NCBI RefSeq assembly: GCF_900009145.1
Contig: NZ_LN889812.1
Location: forward strand, 506,197-570,196
From: Planktothrix tepida PCC 9214
GTDB taxonomy: Bacteria > Cyanobacteriota > Cyanobacteriia > Cyanobacteriales > Microcoleaceae
Length of the DNA stretch: 64,000 nucleotides
Direction of reading: 5' to 3'
The notes beneath the pieces are model-generated. The model had not been told where the DNA came from and ran no database searches. It saw only the letters and a program-made list of their open reading frames with translations. The position numbers were made by a program, and so were the translations under genes. Positions 10,328-20,679 of this stretch are shown here, piece by piece. The stretch's first letter is position 1. Each line of letters starts with the position of its first letter.

Positions 10328-11449
10328 TTATAAAGAAATCGGAATTTTATTGTGGGGAGTTTGTTGACGATAGCGATAATAAGCCGCACAAGCACCTTCA
10401 GAAGAAACCATCGGCGCGCCTAACGGATGTTCAGGAGTACAACGGGTTCCAAAAGCAGAACATTGATGGGGTTTTTTAATTCCTTGAAGAATTTCTCCGC
10501 TAATACAGTCAGCACAGGGAGAAGAAACGGGAATTAACCGTTGAGAATTAAACCGTTTTTGAGCATCAAAATCAATATATTTCTGTTTAATTCCTAACCC
10601 ACTTTGGGGAATTTCCCCCAAACCTCGCCATTGACGGGGGACAATTTCAAACACTTCTTGAATAATTGTTTTAGCGGTTTCATTTCCTTCTCGACGCACG
10701 GAACGATTATATTGATTTTCGAGTTTATATTCGCTGTTTTCTAACTGTTGAATACAGAAATAAATCCCTTGTAAAATATCAACAGGTTCAAACCCAGTAA
10801 CAACAATAGGAATTTGATATTTTTCAACAATAGGTTCATATTCCGTATATCCCATAATGGTGCAAACATGACCCGCCGCTAAGAAGCCTTGAACTTGACA
10901 ATTAGGACTAGATAAAATAGCTTCCATCGCTGGAGGAACAAGCACATGGGAAACTAACAGGGAGAAATTATTAATGTTTTGTTGAGCCGCTTGATAAACT
11001 GCCATTGCCGTTGTTGGAGCGGTGGTTTCAAAACCAACGGCGAAGAAAATTACTTCTTTTGTCGGGTTTTGTTGGGCAATTTTTAAACAGTCTAAGGGGT
11101 TATAAACTATTCTAACATCTGCCCCAGTTGCTTTAACGCTTAAGAGGTCTTTTTCACTCCCTGGAACCCGTAACATATCGCCAAAGGAACAGAGAATAAT
11201 ATTAGGTAAAGAAGCGAGAGCAATGGCTTGATCAATAATATTAATATCGGTAACACAAACGGGACAGCCTGGGCCATGAATTAAGGTAATTTCTGAGGGT
11301 AATAATTCATCAATGCCATATTTAACAATAGAGTGGGTTTGTCCCCCACAAATTTCCATAATTGTCCAAGGTTTTGTGGTAATAGCTGCGATCGCTTTTG
11401 CATAATCCTGGGCTAATTTAGCATCTCGATATTCATCAACAAATTTCAT
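10328..11449 (-). CDS. hypD: [NiFe]-hydrogenase maturation protein HypD
   Basis: HypD is the [4Fe-4S] scaffold that, with HypC, assembles the Fe(CN)2CO group of the hydrogenase active site. The product has 373 residues, the normal size. Hallmarks are [10 protein letters not shown] near residue 31-40, [10 protein letters not shown] near 70, [17 protein letters not shown] and the C-terminal Cys-rich region ([23 protein letters not shown]). It is the last gene of the minus-strand arm (hypC, pflA, pflB, nifJ, DHOD-like, hypD), separated from the preceding gene by a duplicated 147-149 bp spacer. Its presence here ties the fermentative arm to the hox/hyp genes on the plus strand. Confidence 0.97.
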   Translation of the reverse strand: MKFVDEYRDAKLAQDYAKAIAAITTKPWTIMEICGGQTHSIVKYGIDELLPSEITLIHGPGCPVCVTDINIIDQAIALASLPNIILCSFGDMLRVPGSEKDLLSVKATGADVRIVYNPLDCLKIAQQNPTKEVIFFAVGFETTAPTTAMAVYQAAQQNINNFSLLVSHVLVPPAMEAILSSPNCQVQGFLAAGHVCTIMGYTEYEPIVEKYQIPIVVTGFEPVDILQGIYFCIQQLENSEYKLENQYNRSVRREGNETAKTIIQEVFEIVPRQWRGLGEIPQSGLGIKQKYIDFDAQKRFNSQRLIPVSSPCADCISGEILQGIKKPHQCSAFGTRCTPEHPLGAPMVSSEGACAAYYRYRQQTPHNKIPISL

Positions 11450-11491
11450 AATATTTTTATAATAAATGGCTGAATTATAACTATACTATAA

Positions 11492-11779
11492 CCCTAGTTC
11501 CTGGGTTCTACCCAGGAATCATAAATGTAGGCTCTGCCTACGGTAATTAAAATAGAATAGAGGCAGAGCCGCCATCAGAAGTTCCCCGGTAGAACCAGGG
11601 AACAAGGAATAGTTAAACTAAACTATGACCCAGTTAACCCCTAGTTCCTGGGTTCTACCCAGGAATCATAAATGTAGGCTCTGCCTACGGTAAATTAAAA
11701 ATAGAATAGAGGCAGAGCCTCTATCAGAAGTTCCCCGGTAGAACCAGGGAACAAGGAATAGTTAAACTAAACTATGACC
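11492..11779. repeat. Tandem duplication (147-149 bp) including the 3' end of the DHOD-like gene
   Basis: Two nearly identical units lie head to tail: 11492-11630 and 11638-11779. Each holds a hairpin TTCCTGGG/CCCAGGAA, a hairpin GTAGGC TCT GCCTAC (11527-11541 and 11674-11688), and the last 18 coding bases (GHSLV plus stop, minus strand) of the DHOD-like gene. Only the right-hand copy is joined to the gene; the left-hand copy is a decoy tail. The units differ by a 2-base indel and a few substitutions. Confidence 0.85.
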
Positions 11780-12772
11780 GAGTTTATAAGAGGTAATTGT
11801 CTTCATGTATTGAGCTCGTTCATAGGCAGATTCATCCTCACAATGGAGTTGAGACATAGAACCCTGCATTTGTTTCACGGACTCATATTCGTGTTCTTCC
11901 ATCCAGTGTTTCATTTCATCTTCCATGACTTTAATATAATTAAAACCATGTCGAAGTAATGCAGAACAAACTTGAGTCACTTTTGCCCCAGCCATTAACA
12001 TTTTAATGGCATCATGACCCCGTTGAACGCCACTGGTACAAGCTAAATCAGCGTTAATTCGACCATATAAAATCGCTATCCAACGCATGGGTAAACGCAT
12101 ATCATGGGGATTGCTTAAAACAGAACCCGGTTCAACAATTAATTCCTCTGCGTTAATATCCGGTTGCAGGAAACGATTAAATAACACTAAACCATCCGCC
12201 CCAGCATTGCAGAATTGTTTCGCCATATTCGCCATATTGCTAAAATACGGGCTCACTTTTAACGCAACGGGAATGGTCACTTCTGCTTTAACTTCTCGCA
12301 GAGTATTCAGATAGTTTTGTTCGACTTGTTCTCCGGTTAAATCAAAGTCTGTAGGAACATAATAAACGTTTAATTCAATTGCATCAGCCCCAGCTTGTTG
12401 CATCAATTGAGCATATTCCACCCAACCCCCAGAAGAAAAGCCGTTTAAACTGGCAATAATCGGAATATTCGTGCATTCTTTCGCTTGGCGAATATGTTCT
12501 AAATACAGTTCTGGCCCAACGTGATATTCATCCGGTTCAGGGAAATAACTTAACGCTTCTGCAAAGCTATTAGTTCCGTATTCTAAATGATGATGCAGTT
12601 CAAATTTTTCTCGGAGTAATTGTTCCTCAAATAAGGAATGTAAAACCACCGCCGCCGCCCCAGCATCTTCTAAACGTTTCACATTATCAATATCTTCTGA
12701 AAGGGGAGCCGCCGCAGAAGGAACGATGGGAGTCCGTAAATTTAAGCCGAGATATGTTGTTGATAAATCCAT
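11762..12772 (-). CDS. Dihydroorotate-dehydrogenase-like flavoprotein adjoining nifJ
   Basis: The product has 336 residues with the FMN-binding TIM-barrel layout of class 1 DHODs (start MDLSTTYLGLNLRTPIVPSA; KVSPYFSN; GADGLVLFNR; TSGVQRGHDAIKMLMAGA). The loop that carries the catalytic Cys in true class 1 enzymes (ELNxSCPN) reads ELNVYYVPTD here, so pyrimidine synthesis is unlikely. It follows nifJ by 107 bases on the same strand. DHOD-like genes next to nifJ recur in cyanobacteria (from memory), which suggests an electron-transfer or oxidoreductase partner for pyruvate metabolism; the substrate is unknown. Its 3' end has been duplicated downstream. Confidence 0.85.
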   Translation of the reverse strand: MDLSTTYLGLNLRTPIVPSAAAPLSEDIDNVKRLEDAGAAAVVLHSLFEEQLLREKFELHHHLEYGTNSFAEALSYFPEPDEYHVGPELYLEHIRQAKECTNIPIIASLNGFSSGGWVEYAQLMQQAGADAIELNVYYVPTDFDLTGEQVEQNYLNTLREVKAEVTIPVALKVSPYFSNMANMAKQFCNAGADGLVLFNRFLQPDINAEELIVEPGSVLSNPHDMRLPMRWIAILYGRINADLACTSGVQRGHDAIKMLMAGAKVTQVCSALLRHGFNYIKVMEDEMKHWMEEHEYESVKQMQGSMSQLHCEDESAYERAQYMKTITSYKLGHSLV

Positions 12773-12879
12773 TGTTTTTTCGTCCTCGGTTTGCAGATGG
12801 GATCAGTTAATTAGAAACCGGGTTTCTTTTCCTAGATTGTAAGGATAACTAACAGTTAGTTAGAAACCCGGTTCCTTGT

Positions 12880-15800
12880 TTATACAGGTGTGGTTTCAGG
12901 GGGTTTGGTTTCAGAAGGTGGGGTAGATTTTGCCTCTGAATGACCGTTAGAATGACCGTTATGCTCCTTAGTTTCTACAGAACGAGCGGCCATGTATTCA
13001 TACAATTTCCAACGGCTATTAACGTCCTGTTGAGCTTCTTGTAATAACCGTTTGGCGTCTGCTGGTTTGCTCTTGGTGAGCATTTTGAAACGGTTCTCCG
13101 CATACATGGAAGGTTCAACGGTTTTCTTGGGTGATTTAGAATCTAAAATTAACGGGTTTTTGCCTTGTTCTTTGAGTTCAGGGTTATAGCGATACAGCAA
13201 CCAACGACCACTTTCCACCAATTCTTTTTGGTGGGTCATGGCCGTTGCCATATTAATCCCGTGAGCAATACAGTGAGAATAGGCAATAATAATCGATGGC
13301 CCGTCATAGGCTTCCGCTTCTAAGAAGGCTTTGAGGGTATGTTCATCCCGTGCACCCATCGCCACACTCGCTACATAAACGTTACCGTAGGTCATGGCAA
13401 TTAAGCCTAAGTCTTTCTTGGGTGACGGTTTACCCCCAGCCGCAAACTTGGCAACGGCCCCGCGTGGAGTGGCTTTCGAGGACTGTCCCCCCGTATTGGA
13501 ATAAACTTCCGTATCCAACACTAAAATATTGACGTTGCGGCCACTGGCGATGACATGATCTAAGCCACCGTAACCAATATCATAGGCCCAACCATCGCCC
13601 CCAATAATCCAAACGGATTTTTTAACTAAATAATCCGCTAAACTCAATAATTGTTGAGCATCGGGGGAATGATTTCCCTGTAATTTTTGTTTAAGTTCAG
13701 CAACGAGTTGCCGTTGTTCCCAAATATCCGCTTCTGATTTTTGTGGGTTATTGAGAATTTGGCTCACTAAATTATCCCCAACTTCACCACCGAGTTTTTG
13801 CAACAGTTCCAAGGCAAACCCAGTGTGTTTGTCGATGGACATACGGAACCCTAAGCCAAATTCGGCGTTATCTTCAAATAAACTATTTGCCCAAGCGGGG
13901 CCACGTCCATCGGCGTTTTGTGTCCAAGGCGTTGTCGGTAAGTTACCGCCATAAATGGAGGAACATCCGGTGGCGTTAGCGACCATCATGCGATCGCCAA
14001 ATAACTGAGTTACTAATTTAACATAGGGGGTTTCACCACAACCGCCACAAGCACCCGAAAACTCAAATAACGGTTCTTGCCATTGTTGTTGACGGATCAT
14101 ATCTGGCCGTAATTTTAACCGATCCGGGTTGGGAATACTGAGGAAGAAATCCCAATTTTCCGCTTCTTGTTCGCGTAAGGGTAACTGAGGGGCCATGTTA
14201 ATGGCTTTTTTCGACGGCATGGATTTATTTTTAGCCGGACAAACATCCACACACACGCCACATCCGGTACAATCTTCGGGAGCGACTTGGATGGTGAATT
14301 TTTCACCGCCAAAGGCTTTATCTTTAACGTCGGTAAATTTAAAGCTGGCGGGAGCGTTTTCTAAGGCTGCTGCATCATAAGCTTTACCCCGAATAACAGC
14401 ATGGGGACAAACCATAATACATTTGCCACACTGCACACAGACATCGGCGTCCCAAACGGGGATATCTTGAGCAATATTGCGTTTTTCCCATTTGGAGGTT
14501 CCGGTGGGATAAGTACCATCGCAAGGCAGTTTACTAACGGGTAGTTCATCTCCTCGTCCGGCGATCATCATGCCTTCAACTTCTTTAACAAAGGCGGGAG
14601 CCGCTTCAGGAACGGGTAAAGCCCGCCGCAGTAGAGACGTGCCATGGCGCGTCTCTACTTCATAAAGATGTTCTAGGGTATCGTCAACAGCTTTTAAGTT
14701 TAAGCGGACAATTTCTGCACCTTTTTTACCGTAGGTTTTTTCGATCGCTTTTTTAATTTGATAGATCGCTTCATCCCGTGGTAAAACCTTCGCTAAGGCA
14801 AAGAAACACACCTGCATAATGGTATTAATGCGGTTGCCCATCCCCGTATCACGGGCGACTTGGTTGGCATTAATTACATAAAGCTTGATATTTTTTCGGA
14901 TGATGGTTTCTTGAATTTCTATGGGCAAATTTTCCCAAACTTCATCGGGGCCATAGGGACTATTTAATAAGAACGTTGTGCCGTCCATTGCACATTTGAG
15001 AACGTCTAATTTTTCGATAAATGTCCATTGATGGCATCCGATAAAATTGGCTTGGCTAATTAAATAAATTGACCGGATCGGTTGTGGCCCAAACCGCAGG
15101 TGAGAAACGGTAACAGCCCCGGATTTTTTAGAGTCATAAACAAAATACCCTTGGGCGTAATTATCAGTTTCTTCCCCAATAATTTTAATCGAGTTTTTAT
15201 TCGCACCAACGGTTCCATCGGCGCCCAAACCATAGAACATTGCCCGGACGACGTTATCCGGTTCGGTGGAGAAGTTAGGATCGTATTCTAATGACGTTTG
15301 GCTAACATCATCATGAATGCCGATGGTAAAGTGATTTTTGGGTTTAGTTTGAGCTAAATTATCAAAAATGCCTTTAACCATTGCCGGGTTAAATTCTTTA
15401 GAGGATAAGCCGTAACGACCGCCGACTAAAGTTTTAAGGTTTTTAATCTTAGCTTTGAGATCCTCGTTATCTCCTAACATCACTTCTTGAACGGCCGTAA
15501 CCACATCTAAATAGAGAGGTTCCCCACTAGAACCGGGTTCTTTGGTTCGATCTAAAACCGCGATCGCTTTGACGGTTTCTGGCAGTTCTGCAACTAATTG
15601 TTCTCCCTGCCAAGGACGGTATAACCGAACTTTTAAGACTCCTAATTTTTCTCCTTGAGCGTTCAAATAATCGACGGTTTCATGAACGGTTTCGCAACCG
15701 GAACCCATGAGAATAATCACTTTTTCGGCATCGGGTGCGCCGTGATATTCAAATAGTTTATAATTCCGTCCTGTCAGTTGTCCGAATTTATCCATTGCCC

Positions 15801-16536
15801 GTTGTACAATTTCCGGGGTTTTGGCATAAAACGGGTTAACGGTTTCTCTGGCTTGGAAATAAACATCCGGGTTTTGGGCTGTGCCTCGCAGTACGGGACG
15901 GTCAGGCGTTAACGCCCGGTTACGATGTTCATAAACGTATTGATCATCGATCATGTCTCGCATGACACTCTCATCTAACAAATCAATTTTTTGAACTTCA
16001 TGAGAGGTGCGAAATCCGTCAAAAAAGTGAATAAACGGAACCCGTGCTTCTAAAGTGGCGGCTTGGGCAATTAACGCCATATCCTGGGCTTCTTGCACCG
16101 AAGCCGAACACAACAAAGCAAACCCTGTGGCTCTGGCAGCCATGACGTCACTGTGATCGCCAAAAATTGATAACCCTTGGGCGGCTAAGGAGCGAGCAGC
16201 GACTTGGATCACGGCACAGGTTAACTCTCCCGCAATTTTGTAGAGGTTGGGGAGCATTAACATTAACCCTTGGGATGCTGTAAAGGTGGTGGTGAGGGAA
16301 CCTGCTTGTAAGGCTCCATGAATGGCTCCGGCTGCTCCCCCTTCGCTTTGCATTTCCACAACGGCTGGAACCGTTCCCCACAGGTTTTTATCACCCACAG
16401 AAGCCCAAGTATCAGCCCATTCTCCCATTGGTGAGGAAGGCGTGATCGGATAAATGGCGATCACTTCACTTAAACGATAGGCAACACGGGCAACGGCTTC
16501 GTTACCATCTAGGGTTGCATAATTTTTTGTATTCAT
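12880..16536 (-). CDS. nifJ: Pyruvate:ferredoxin (flavodoxin) oxidoreductase
   Basis: This enzyme oxidises pyruvate with CoA to acetyl-CoA and CO2, reducing ferredoxin or flavodoxin; in non-diazotrophic cyanobacteria it serves fermentation and mixotrophy. The product has 1218 residues in one chain: pyrimidine-binding domain I (IYPITPSSPMGE), domains II-III, two [4Fe-4S] motifs (CVQCGKCIMVCP near 697 and CTGCGVCVDVCP near 755), the CGGCGETPY cluster site, and the TPP site GGDGWAYDIGYGG. The C-terminus has a low-complexity His/Gly/Ser/Pro tail. Residues around ETRHGTS (about 628-636) are encoded by a palindromic repeat inserted in frame. nif genes are absent here, so the symbol does not imply nitrogen fixation. 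The DHOD-like gene follows. Confidence 0.97.
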   Translation of the reverse strand: MNTKNYATLDGNEAVARVAYRLSEVIAIYPITPSSPMGEWADTWASVGDKNLWGTVPAVVEMQSEGGAAGAIHGALQAGSLTTTFTASQGLMLMLPNLYKIAGELTCAVIQVAARSLAAQGLSIFGDHSDVMAARATGFALLCSASVQEAQDMALIAQAATLEARVPFIHFFDGFRTSHEVQKIDLLDESVMRDMIDDQYVYEHRNRALTPDRPVLRGTAQNPDVYFQARETVNPFYAKTPEIVQRAMDKFGQLTGRNYKLFEYHGAPDAEKVIILMGSGCETVHETVDYLNAQGEKLGVLKVRLYRPWQGEQLVAELPETVKAIAVLDRTKEPGSSGEPLYLDVVTAVQEVMLGDNEDLKAKIKNLKTLVGGRYGLSSKEFNPAMVKGIFDNLAQTKPKNHFTIGIHDDVSQTSLEYDPNFSTEPDNVVRAMFYGLGADGTVGANKNSIKIIGEETDNYAQGYFVYDSKKSGAVTVSHLRFGPQPIRSIYLISQANFIGCHQWTFIEKLDVLKCAMDGTTFLLNSPYGPDEVWENLPIEIQETIIRKNIKLYVINANQVARDTGMGNRINTIMQVCFFALAKVLPRDEAIYQIKKAIEKTYGKKGAEIVRLNLKAVDDTLEHLYEVETRHGTSLLRRALPVPEAAPAFVKEVEGMMIAGRGDELPVSKLPCDGTYPTGTSKWEKRNIAQDIPVWDADVCVQCGKCIMVCPHAVIRGKAYDAAALENAPASFKFTDVKDKAFGGEKFTIQVAPEDCTGCGVCVDVCPAKNKSMPSKKAINMAPQLPLREQEAENWDFFLSIPNPDRLKLRPDMIRQQQWQEPLFEFSGACGGCGETPYVKLVTQLFGDRMMVANATGCSSIYGGNLPTTPWTQNADGRGPAWANSLFEDNAEFGLGFRMSIDKHTGFALELLQKLGGEVGDNLVSQILNNPQKSEADIWEQRQLVAELKQKLQGNHSPDAQQLLSLADYLVKKSVWIIGGDGWAYDIGYGGLDHVIASGRNVNILVLDTEVYSNTGGQSSKATPRGAVAKFAAGGKPSPKKDLGLIAMTYGNVYVASVAMGARDEHTLKAFLEAEAYDGPSIIIAYSHCIAHGINMATAMTHQKELVESGRWLLYRYNPELKEQGKNPLILDSKSPKKTVEPSMYAENRFKMLTKSKPADAKRLLQEAQQDVNSRWKLYEYMAARSVETKEHNGHSNGHSEAKSTPPSETKPPETTPV
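14631..14658. repeat. 28-bp REP-like palindrome inside the nifJ reading frame
   Basis: The arm GTAGAGACGTGCC pairs with GGCGCGTCTCTAC, with one mismatch to a perfect palindrome. The same 28-mer, perfect, lies at 16984-17011 just upstream of nifJ. In nifJ it encodes VETRHGTSL between the LEHLYE and LRRALPVPEAAP segments and keeps the frame open. Confidence 0.85.
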
Positions 16537-17065
16537 TCCTAAAATTCCTCTAGCAATAAAACTTTGATGTGTTCGCTCGTTTACCTACAGAATTATTGTG
16601 ACAATTCATGCGCCAAAATTGACTGTTTTGTTGTTTAGTTTGGGTTGGTAATGATTCTAATTCTGTAATTAAACGGACAGAAATCTCCTTAAGAATTACT
16701 TCAGCTTTCTTTTGTTACCCCAGCTATTGTTTAATTTGGAATTTTCCAGAGTCAAATATCCGTCGAGATTAATTTTTCCTTAAATTTAGATTAAGGATTG
16801 TTGAGGTCTACCCCCTAGATTCCTATTTTAGATCATCTAATAAAAACGGCAGAAAGGGAACCACAACTTAACGTTTTTTAACTCATCGTCACGATTTGTA
16901 ATAGCAGGGAACAGGGAACAGGGAACAGGAAAAAGTGATTAACGATCCGATCAACTATCTGTAGATTATCCCCTAAAACCCCTGTAGAGACGCGCCATGG
17001 CGCGTCTCTACGGTAGTTAATATTGTGAAGGGAGTTTCTAGGGATTTAACCCTAGAATTATTCCA
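16537..17065. other. Intergenic region between pflB and nifJ with palindrome and heptamer repeat
   Basis: This 529-bp gap must hold the nifJ promoter and leader (minus strand). Its left part is AT-rich with no frame. Near 16908-16932 there are three tandem copies of CAGGGAA. At 16984-17011 there is a perfect 28-bp palindrome with arms starting GTAGAGACGCGCC, close to the 3' end of pflB, where it could act as a terminator-like or RNA-stabilising hairpin. No T-run follows it on either strand. I cannot place -35/-10 boxes with confidence. Confidence 0.6.
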
Positions 17066-19342
17066 CTAAAACCGATCATGGAATGTGCGTTTAATCACGT
17101 CTAACTGTTGTTCACGAGTTAATTTAATGAAATTCACCGCATATCCAGAAACCCGAATGGTAAGTTGAGGATAGTTTTCAGGATGATTCATGGCATCAAT
17201 GAGCATCTCTTTATCCAAGACATTAACATTAATATGATGTCCGCCATCATAGAAAAATCCATCCAACATTCCCGTGAGGTTATTAACTTGATCCTCTAGG
17301 GTTTTACCCAAGGCTTTCGGAATAATAGAAAAGGTGTAAGAAATCCCATCTTGAGCGTGTTCATAAGGCAGTTTTGCCACAGAAGCAAAGGAGGCGATCG
17401 CACCGTTACTATCCCGTCCATGAAGGGGGTTTGCTCCAGGTGCAAAAGGTTCACCTGCTTTACGTCCATCGGGGGTATTTCCGGTCATTTTGCCATACAC
17501 CACATTGGAAGTAATTGTTAAAATAGATTGGGTGGGTACGGCATGGCGATAGGTTTTTTGATTGCGAACTTTATTCATAAAAGTCCGAACTAAATTCACG
17601 GCAATTTCATCGACTCGTTGATCATTATTGCCATATTTAGGATAATCTCCTTGAATTTCATAATCCAGAGCTAACCCATTTTCTCCCCGCAATATTTTGA
17701 CTTGAGCATATTTAATCGCGGATAAAGAATCAGCTACAACGGATAACCCTGCGATCCCACAAGCTAAGGTTCGATAAACATCCCGATCATGTAACGCCAT
17801 TTCAATGCGTTCATAACAGTATTTATCGTGCATATAGTGAATCACATTCAAGGTATTGACGTATAATTTCGCCAACCATTCCATCATTTGATCAAATTTG
17901 GTGACGACTTCATCATAATCTAAATATTCAGAAGTAATCGGAGCAAATAGGGGGGCAATTTGTTCCCCAGTTTTTTCATCTTTTCCGCCATTAATCGCAT
18001 AAAGTAAAGCTTTAGCTAAGTTAGCGCGTGCTCCAAAAAACTGCATTTGTTTGCCAATCCGCATGGCACTAACACAACAAGCAATTCCATAATCATCCCC
18101 ATAAATAGGACGCATGAGATCATCATTTTCATATTGAATGGAACTGCTATCAATCGAAACTTTAGCGCAGAATTTCTTGAAATTTTCAGGTAAGTTTTCT
18201 GACCATAAAACCGTTAAATTCGGTTCTGGTGCGGGGCCTAACGTTGATAATGTATGTAGGAACCGGAAACTGGTTTTACTGACTAATGAGCGTCCGTCTT
18301 CTGCCATTCCTCCGATACATTCTGTTACCCAAGTGGGATCACCTGAGAATAATTGATTATATTCTGGGGCTCGTAAAAATCGTACCATCCGCAATTTAAT
18401 CACAAAATGATCGATAATTTCTTGGGCTTCAGATTCCGTTAAAATACCTTGTTTTAAATCCCGATTAAAGTAGATATCTAGGAAAGTTGAAACCCGTCCC
18501 AAGGACATCGCAGCACCATTTTGTTCTTTAACGGCCACTAAATAACCGAAATACGTCCACTGTACCGCTTCTTTGGCATTGGCAGCCGGAAGACTCAGAT
18601 CAAATCCATAACTCGCCGCCATGATTTTGAGTTCTTTTAAGGCTTTAATTTGTTCTGAAATTTCTTCCCGTAGTTGAATGGTGGTTGCGACAATTTCATC
18701 CAATTCTAAGGATTCAAGTTGTTCTTTTTTATCACTAATTAACCGATCAATTCCATACAACGCAATGCGACGATAATCGCCAATAATTCGTCCCCGTCCA
18801 TAGGCATCGGGTAATCCGGTAATAATACCAGAATGTCGCGCTTTTTTCATTTGATGAGTATAGGCATCAAAAACTCCATCATTATGAGTTTTGCGATATT
18901 TCGTAAAAATTTCTTCGGTTTCGGGATCAAGTTCATAACCATAGGAATGCAAAGAAGCTTTAACAACCCGAATTCCACCAAAGGGCATAATTGCACGTTT
19001 TAAGGGCTGATCGGTTTGTAAACCGACAATTTGTTCTAAGCTTTGATCAATATAACCTGGGTTGTGAGAAACAATATTAGAGGGAATTTTTGTATCCACA
19101 TCTAAAATACCTTTTTCCCGTTCTACCCGCATCAAATCTCGAACTAAATTCCACAGGGTTTGAGTTCGTTCAGTGGCAGGAACTAAAAAGGATTCATCCC
19201 CAACATAAGGGGTATAATTTTTTTGAATAAAATTTCTGACATTAACTTCTTTTGTCCATTTCCCTTCAATAAATCCTTGCCATTGTTCACATAAATTACT
19301 AGGGGATTGATTTAAGATTCGACGTTCATTTGTAGCAATCAT
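17066..19342 (-). CDS. pflB: Pyruvate formate-lyase (formate C-acetyltransferase)
   Basis: This glycyl-radical enzyme converts pyruvate and CoA to acetyl-CoA and formate in anoxia. The product has 758 residues, close to E. coli PflB (760). The catalytic Cys pair is Cys422-Cys423 in GIACCVSAM, and the radical Gly is near residue 733 in RVSGYAVNF, 26 residues from the C-terminus. [15 protein letters not shown] and EGNG-type substrate loops fit PFL rather than glycerol dehydratase. It lies 162 bases after pflA and 529 bases before nifJ, all on the minus strand, so both anaerobic pyruvate-splitting enzymes are together. The enzyme is oxygen-labile, and expression should be restricted to dark anoxia. 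Confidence 0.97.
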   Translation of the reverse strand: MIATNERRILNQSPSNLCEQWQGFIEGKWTKEVNVRNFIQKNYTPYVGDESFLVPATERTQTLWNLVRDLMRVEREKGILDVDTKIPSNIVSHNPGYIDQSLEQIVGLQTDQPLKRAIMPFGGIRVVKASLHSYGYELDPETEEIFTKYRKTHNDGVFDAYTHQMKKARHSGIITGLPDAYGRGRIIGDYRRIALYGIDRLISDKKEQLESLELDEIVATTIQLREEISEQIKALKELKIMAASYGFDLSLPAANAKEAVQWTYFGYLVAVKEQNGAAMSLGRVSTFLDIYFNRDLKQGILTESEAQEIIDHFVIKLRMVRFLRAPEYNQLFSGDPTWVTECIGGMAEDGRSLVSKTSFRFLHTLSTLGPAPEPNLTVLWSENLPENFKKFCAKVSIDSSSIQYENDDLMRPIYGDDYGIACCVSAMRIGKQMQFFGARANLAKALLYAINGGKDEKTGEQIAPLFAPITSEYLDYDEVVTKFDQMMEWLAKLYVNTLNVIHYMHDKYCYERIEMALHDRDVYRTLACGIAGLSVVADSLSAIKYAQVKILRGENGLALDYEIQGDYPKYGNNDQRVDEIAVNLVRTFMNKVRNQKTYRHAVPTQSILTITSNVVYGKMTGNTPDGRKAGEPFAPGANPLHGRDSNGAIASFASVAKLPYEHAQDGISYTFSIIPKALGKTLEDQVNNLTGMLDGFFYDGGHHINVNVLDKEMLIDAMNHPENYPQLTIRVSGYAVNFIKLTREQQLDVIKRTFHDRF

Positions 19343-19504
19343 AATTCAGACTAACCTAATTCGATTTTAAACTTTAAGCTTTGACGTAAATAGCAGTAGC
19401 GGATAAATGTTAGAAGTGATAAGAGAGACGGATGACTCAACCTGAAAGCTTTTCTCTTTAGTTCAAATGTTGCTTATTTCCTGTTTTCTTTAATCTTAGC
19501 AACT

Positions 19505-20290
19505 TTATTGAACTGAAATTCCATAACGCTTAAAACAGTCTTTAACTTGATTAATCTGCTCAGAAGTTGGCACGGGCCTATCTTGGAGGCGATAAGTGTA
19601 TCCCAGTTTTTCCCACTTATATTCTCCGAGTTTGTGGAAAGGTGATAATTCTACTTTTTCCACATTTTTCAATTGAGAAATAAACTTAGCTAATCCTTCA
19701 ATATTGTCGGGATCATCGGTCAGATTAGGAACTAAAACGAACCGAATCCAAGTGGGTTTTTTAATCTCGTTCAAATAGTGAGCAAATCTCAAGGTGGGTT
19801 CAATAGAAGTACCCGTTACTTGACGATAGGTTAACGGATCAAAGGATTTAATATCCAATAAAACCAAATCTACAAATTCGAGTACAGGTTTAGCAACGGT
19901 TAAGTTAACGAAACCTGAAGTATCCAAGGCGGTGTGAATTCCGATTTCTTGGCAGCGTTGGAAAATTGCTTGCACAAAGTCGGGTTGTACTAAGGGTTCA
20001 CCCCCGCTAATCGTAACACCCCCTCCCGAAAATCGCATATAAGAGCGATATTTTTGAATTTCAGCAATTAGTTCATCAACAGTAATTTCTATGCCATCTT
20101 CTCGGTTTCGAGTGTCAGGGTTATGGCAATAAAGACACTGGAGACAACAGCCTTGAGTAAAAATAATAAATCGGATTCCTGGGCCATCAACGGTGCCACA
20201 AGTCTCTATAGAATGAATCCGACCTGAAACTTTAGAAAGCCGTGAAATGCTTTGAATGGTTTCTGGATGTTGATGGGTTTTAACCGTCAT
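19505..20290 (-). CDS. pflA: Pyruvate formate-lyase activating enzyme (radical SAM)
   Basis: The product has 261 residues. The radical-SAM cluster motif CX3CX2C reads CCLQCLYC within FTQGCCLQCLYCHNPDTR (about 48-65), the pattern of PFL activases; GGGVTISGGEPLVQ and DTSGF follow. It generates the glycyl radical on PflB using SAM and a reduced [4Fe-4S] cluster. It stands directly upstream of pflB on the same strand, the reverse of the E. coli order. An N-terminal extension of about 25 residues precedes the SGRIHSIETCGTVDGPGIR start of homology; an internal start is possible but no better ATG is seen. Confidence 0.96.
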   Translation of the reverse strand: MTVKTHQHPETIQSISRLSKVSGRIHSIETCGTVDGPGIRFIIFTQGCCLQCLYCHNPDTRNREDGIEITVDELIAEIQKYRSYMRFSGGGVTISGGEPLVQPDFVQAIFQRCQEIGIHTALDTSGFVNLTVAKPVLEFVDLVLLDIKSFDPLTYRQVTGTSIEPTLRFAHYLNEIKKPTWIRFVLVPNLTDDPDNIEGLAKFISQLKNVEKVELSPFHKLGEYKWEKLGYTYRLQDRPVPTSEQINQVKDCFKRYGISVQ

Positions 20291-20445
20291 GGTGATACCC
20301 TAATTTCATCATATCCAATCCCAGATTAAGAAGGTTTTAAGAACGTTTAAAGTCTATCTCCCTCGTTTTTTTGTGAGGAACCCGGTGTTCCCTGATGTTA
20401 TTCTCTAACACAACAGGGAAAATTGAAATCGTCTCTTAACGTATT

Positions 20446-20679
20446 TTAACTGATTGTCACCATTTGTTGTAAATCTGTTAAGGTTTGTTGTGCGGCTTGT
20501 TCATCGACAATACTCAGCGCAAAACCCACATGAACAATGACATAATCACCGACTTTAACCTCTGGAACATAAGCTAGGTTGACTTCTTTGACCAGTCCGC
20601 CAAAGCTAACTTTCCCAATTTTTTCTAAGGGATCATTGCCAGAAATACTGAGCAATTGACCGGGAATCGCTAAACACAT
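20446..20679 (-). CDS. hypC: [NiFe]-hydrogenase maturation chaperone HypC
   Basis: The product has 77 residues and begins MCLAIPGQL, with Cys2 as the conserved ligand that binds the iron precursor and pre-HoxH. The central V-x-VGDYVIVHVGFAL and the EQAAQQTL tail are typical of the family. HypC shuttles between HypD (encoded 9 kb away on the same strand) and HoxH. It is the first gene of the minus arm and is divergent from hoxE, so a single 402-bp region may control maturation, PFL/PFOR and the hydrogenase together. It is separated from pflA by 155 bases. Confidence 0.96.
   Translation of the reverse strand: MCLAIPGQLLSISGNDPLEKIGKVSFGGLVKEVNLAYVPEVKVGDYVIVHVGFALSIVDEQAAQQTLTDLQQMVTIS

Noticed and set aside
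10246..10479. Plus-strand 77-codon frame over the hypD 3' end
   Set aside because: It is antisense to a certain gene and has no features of its own.
12812..12880. AAACCGGGTTT palindromes between nifJ and the DHOD-like gene as a terminator
   Set aside because: Short and without a T-run on the transcribed strand; not enough to call.
12880..16536. nifJ as a sign of nitrogen fixation
   Set aside because: No nif genes are seen and neighbours are fermentative, so the enzyme is read as fermentation PFOR.
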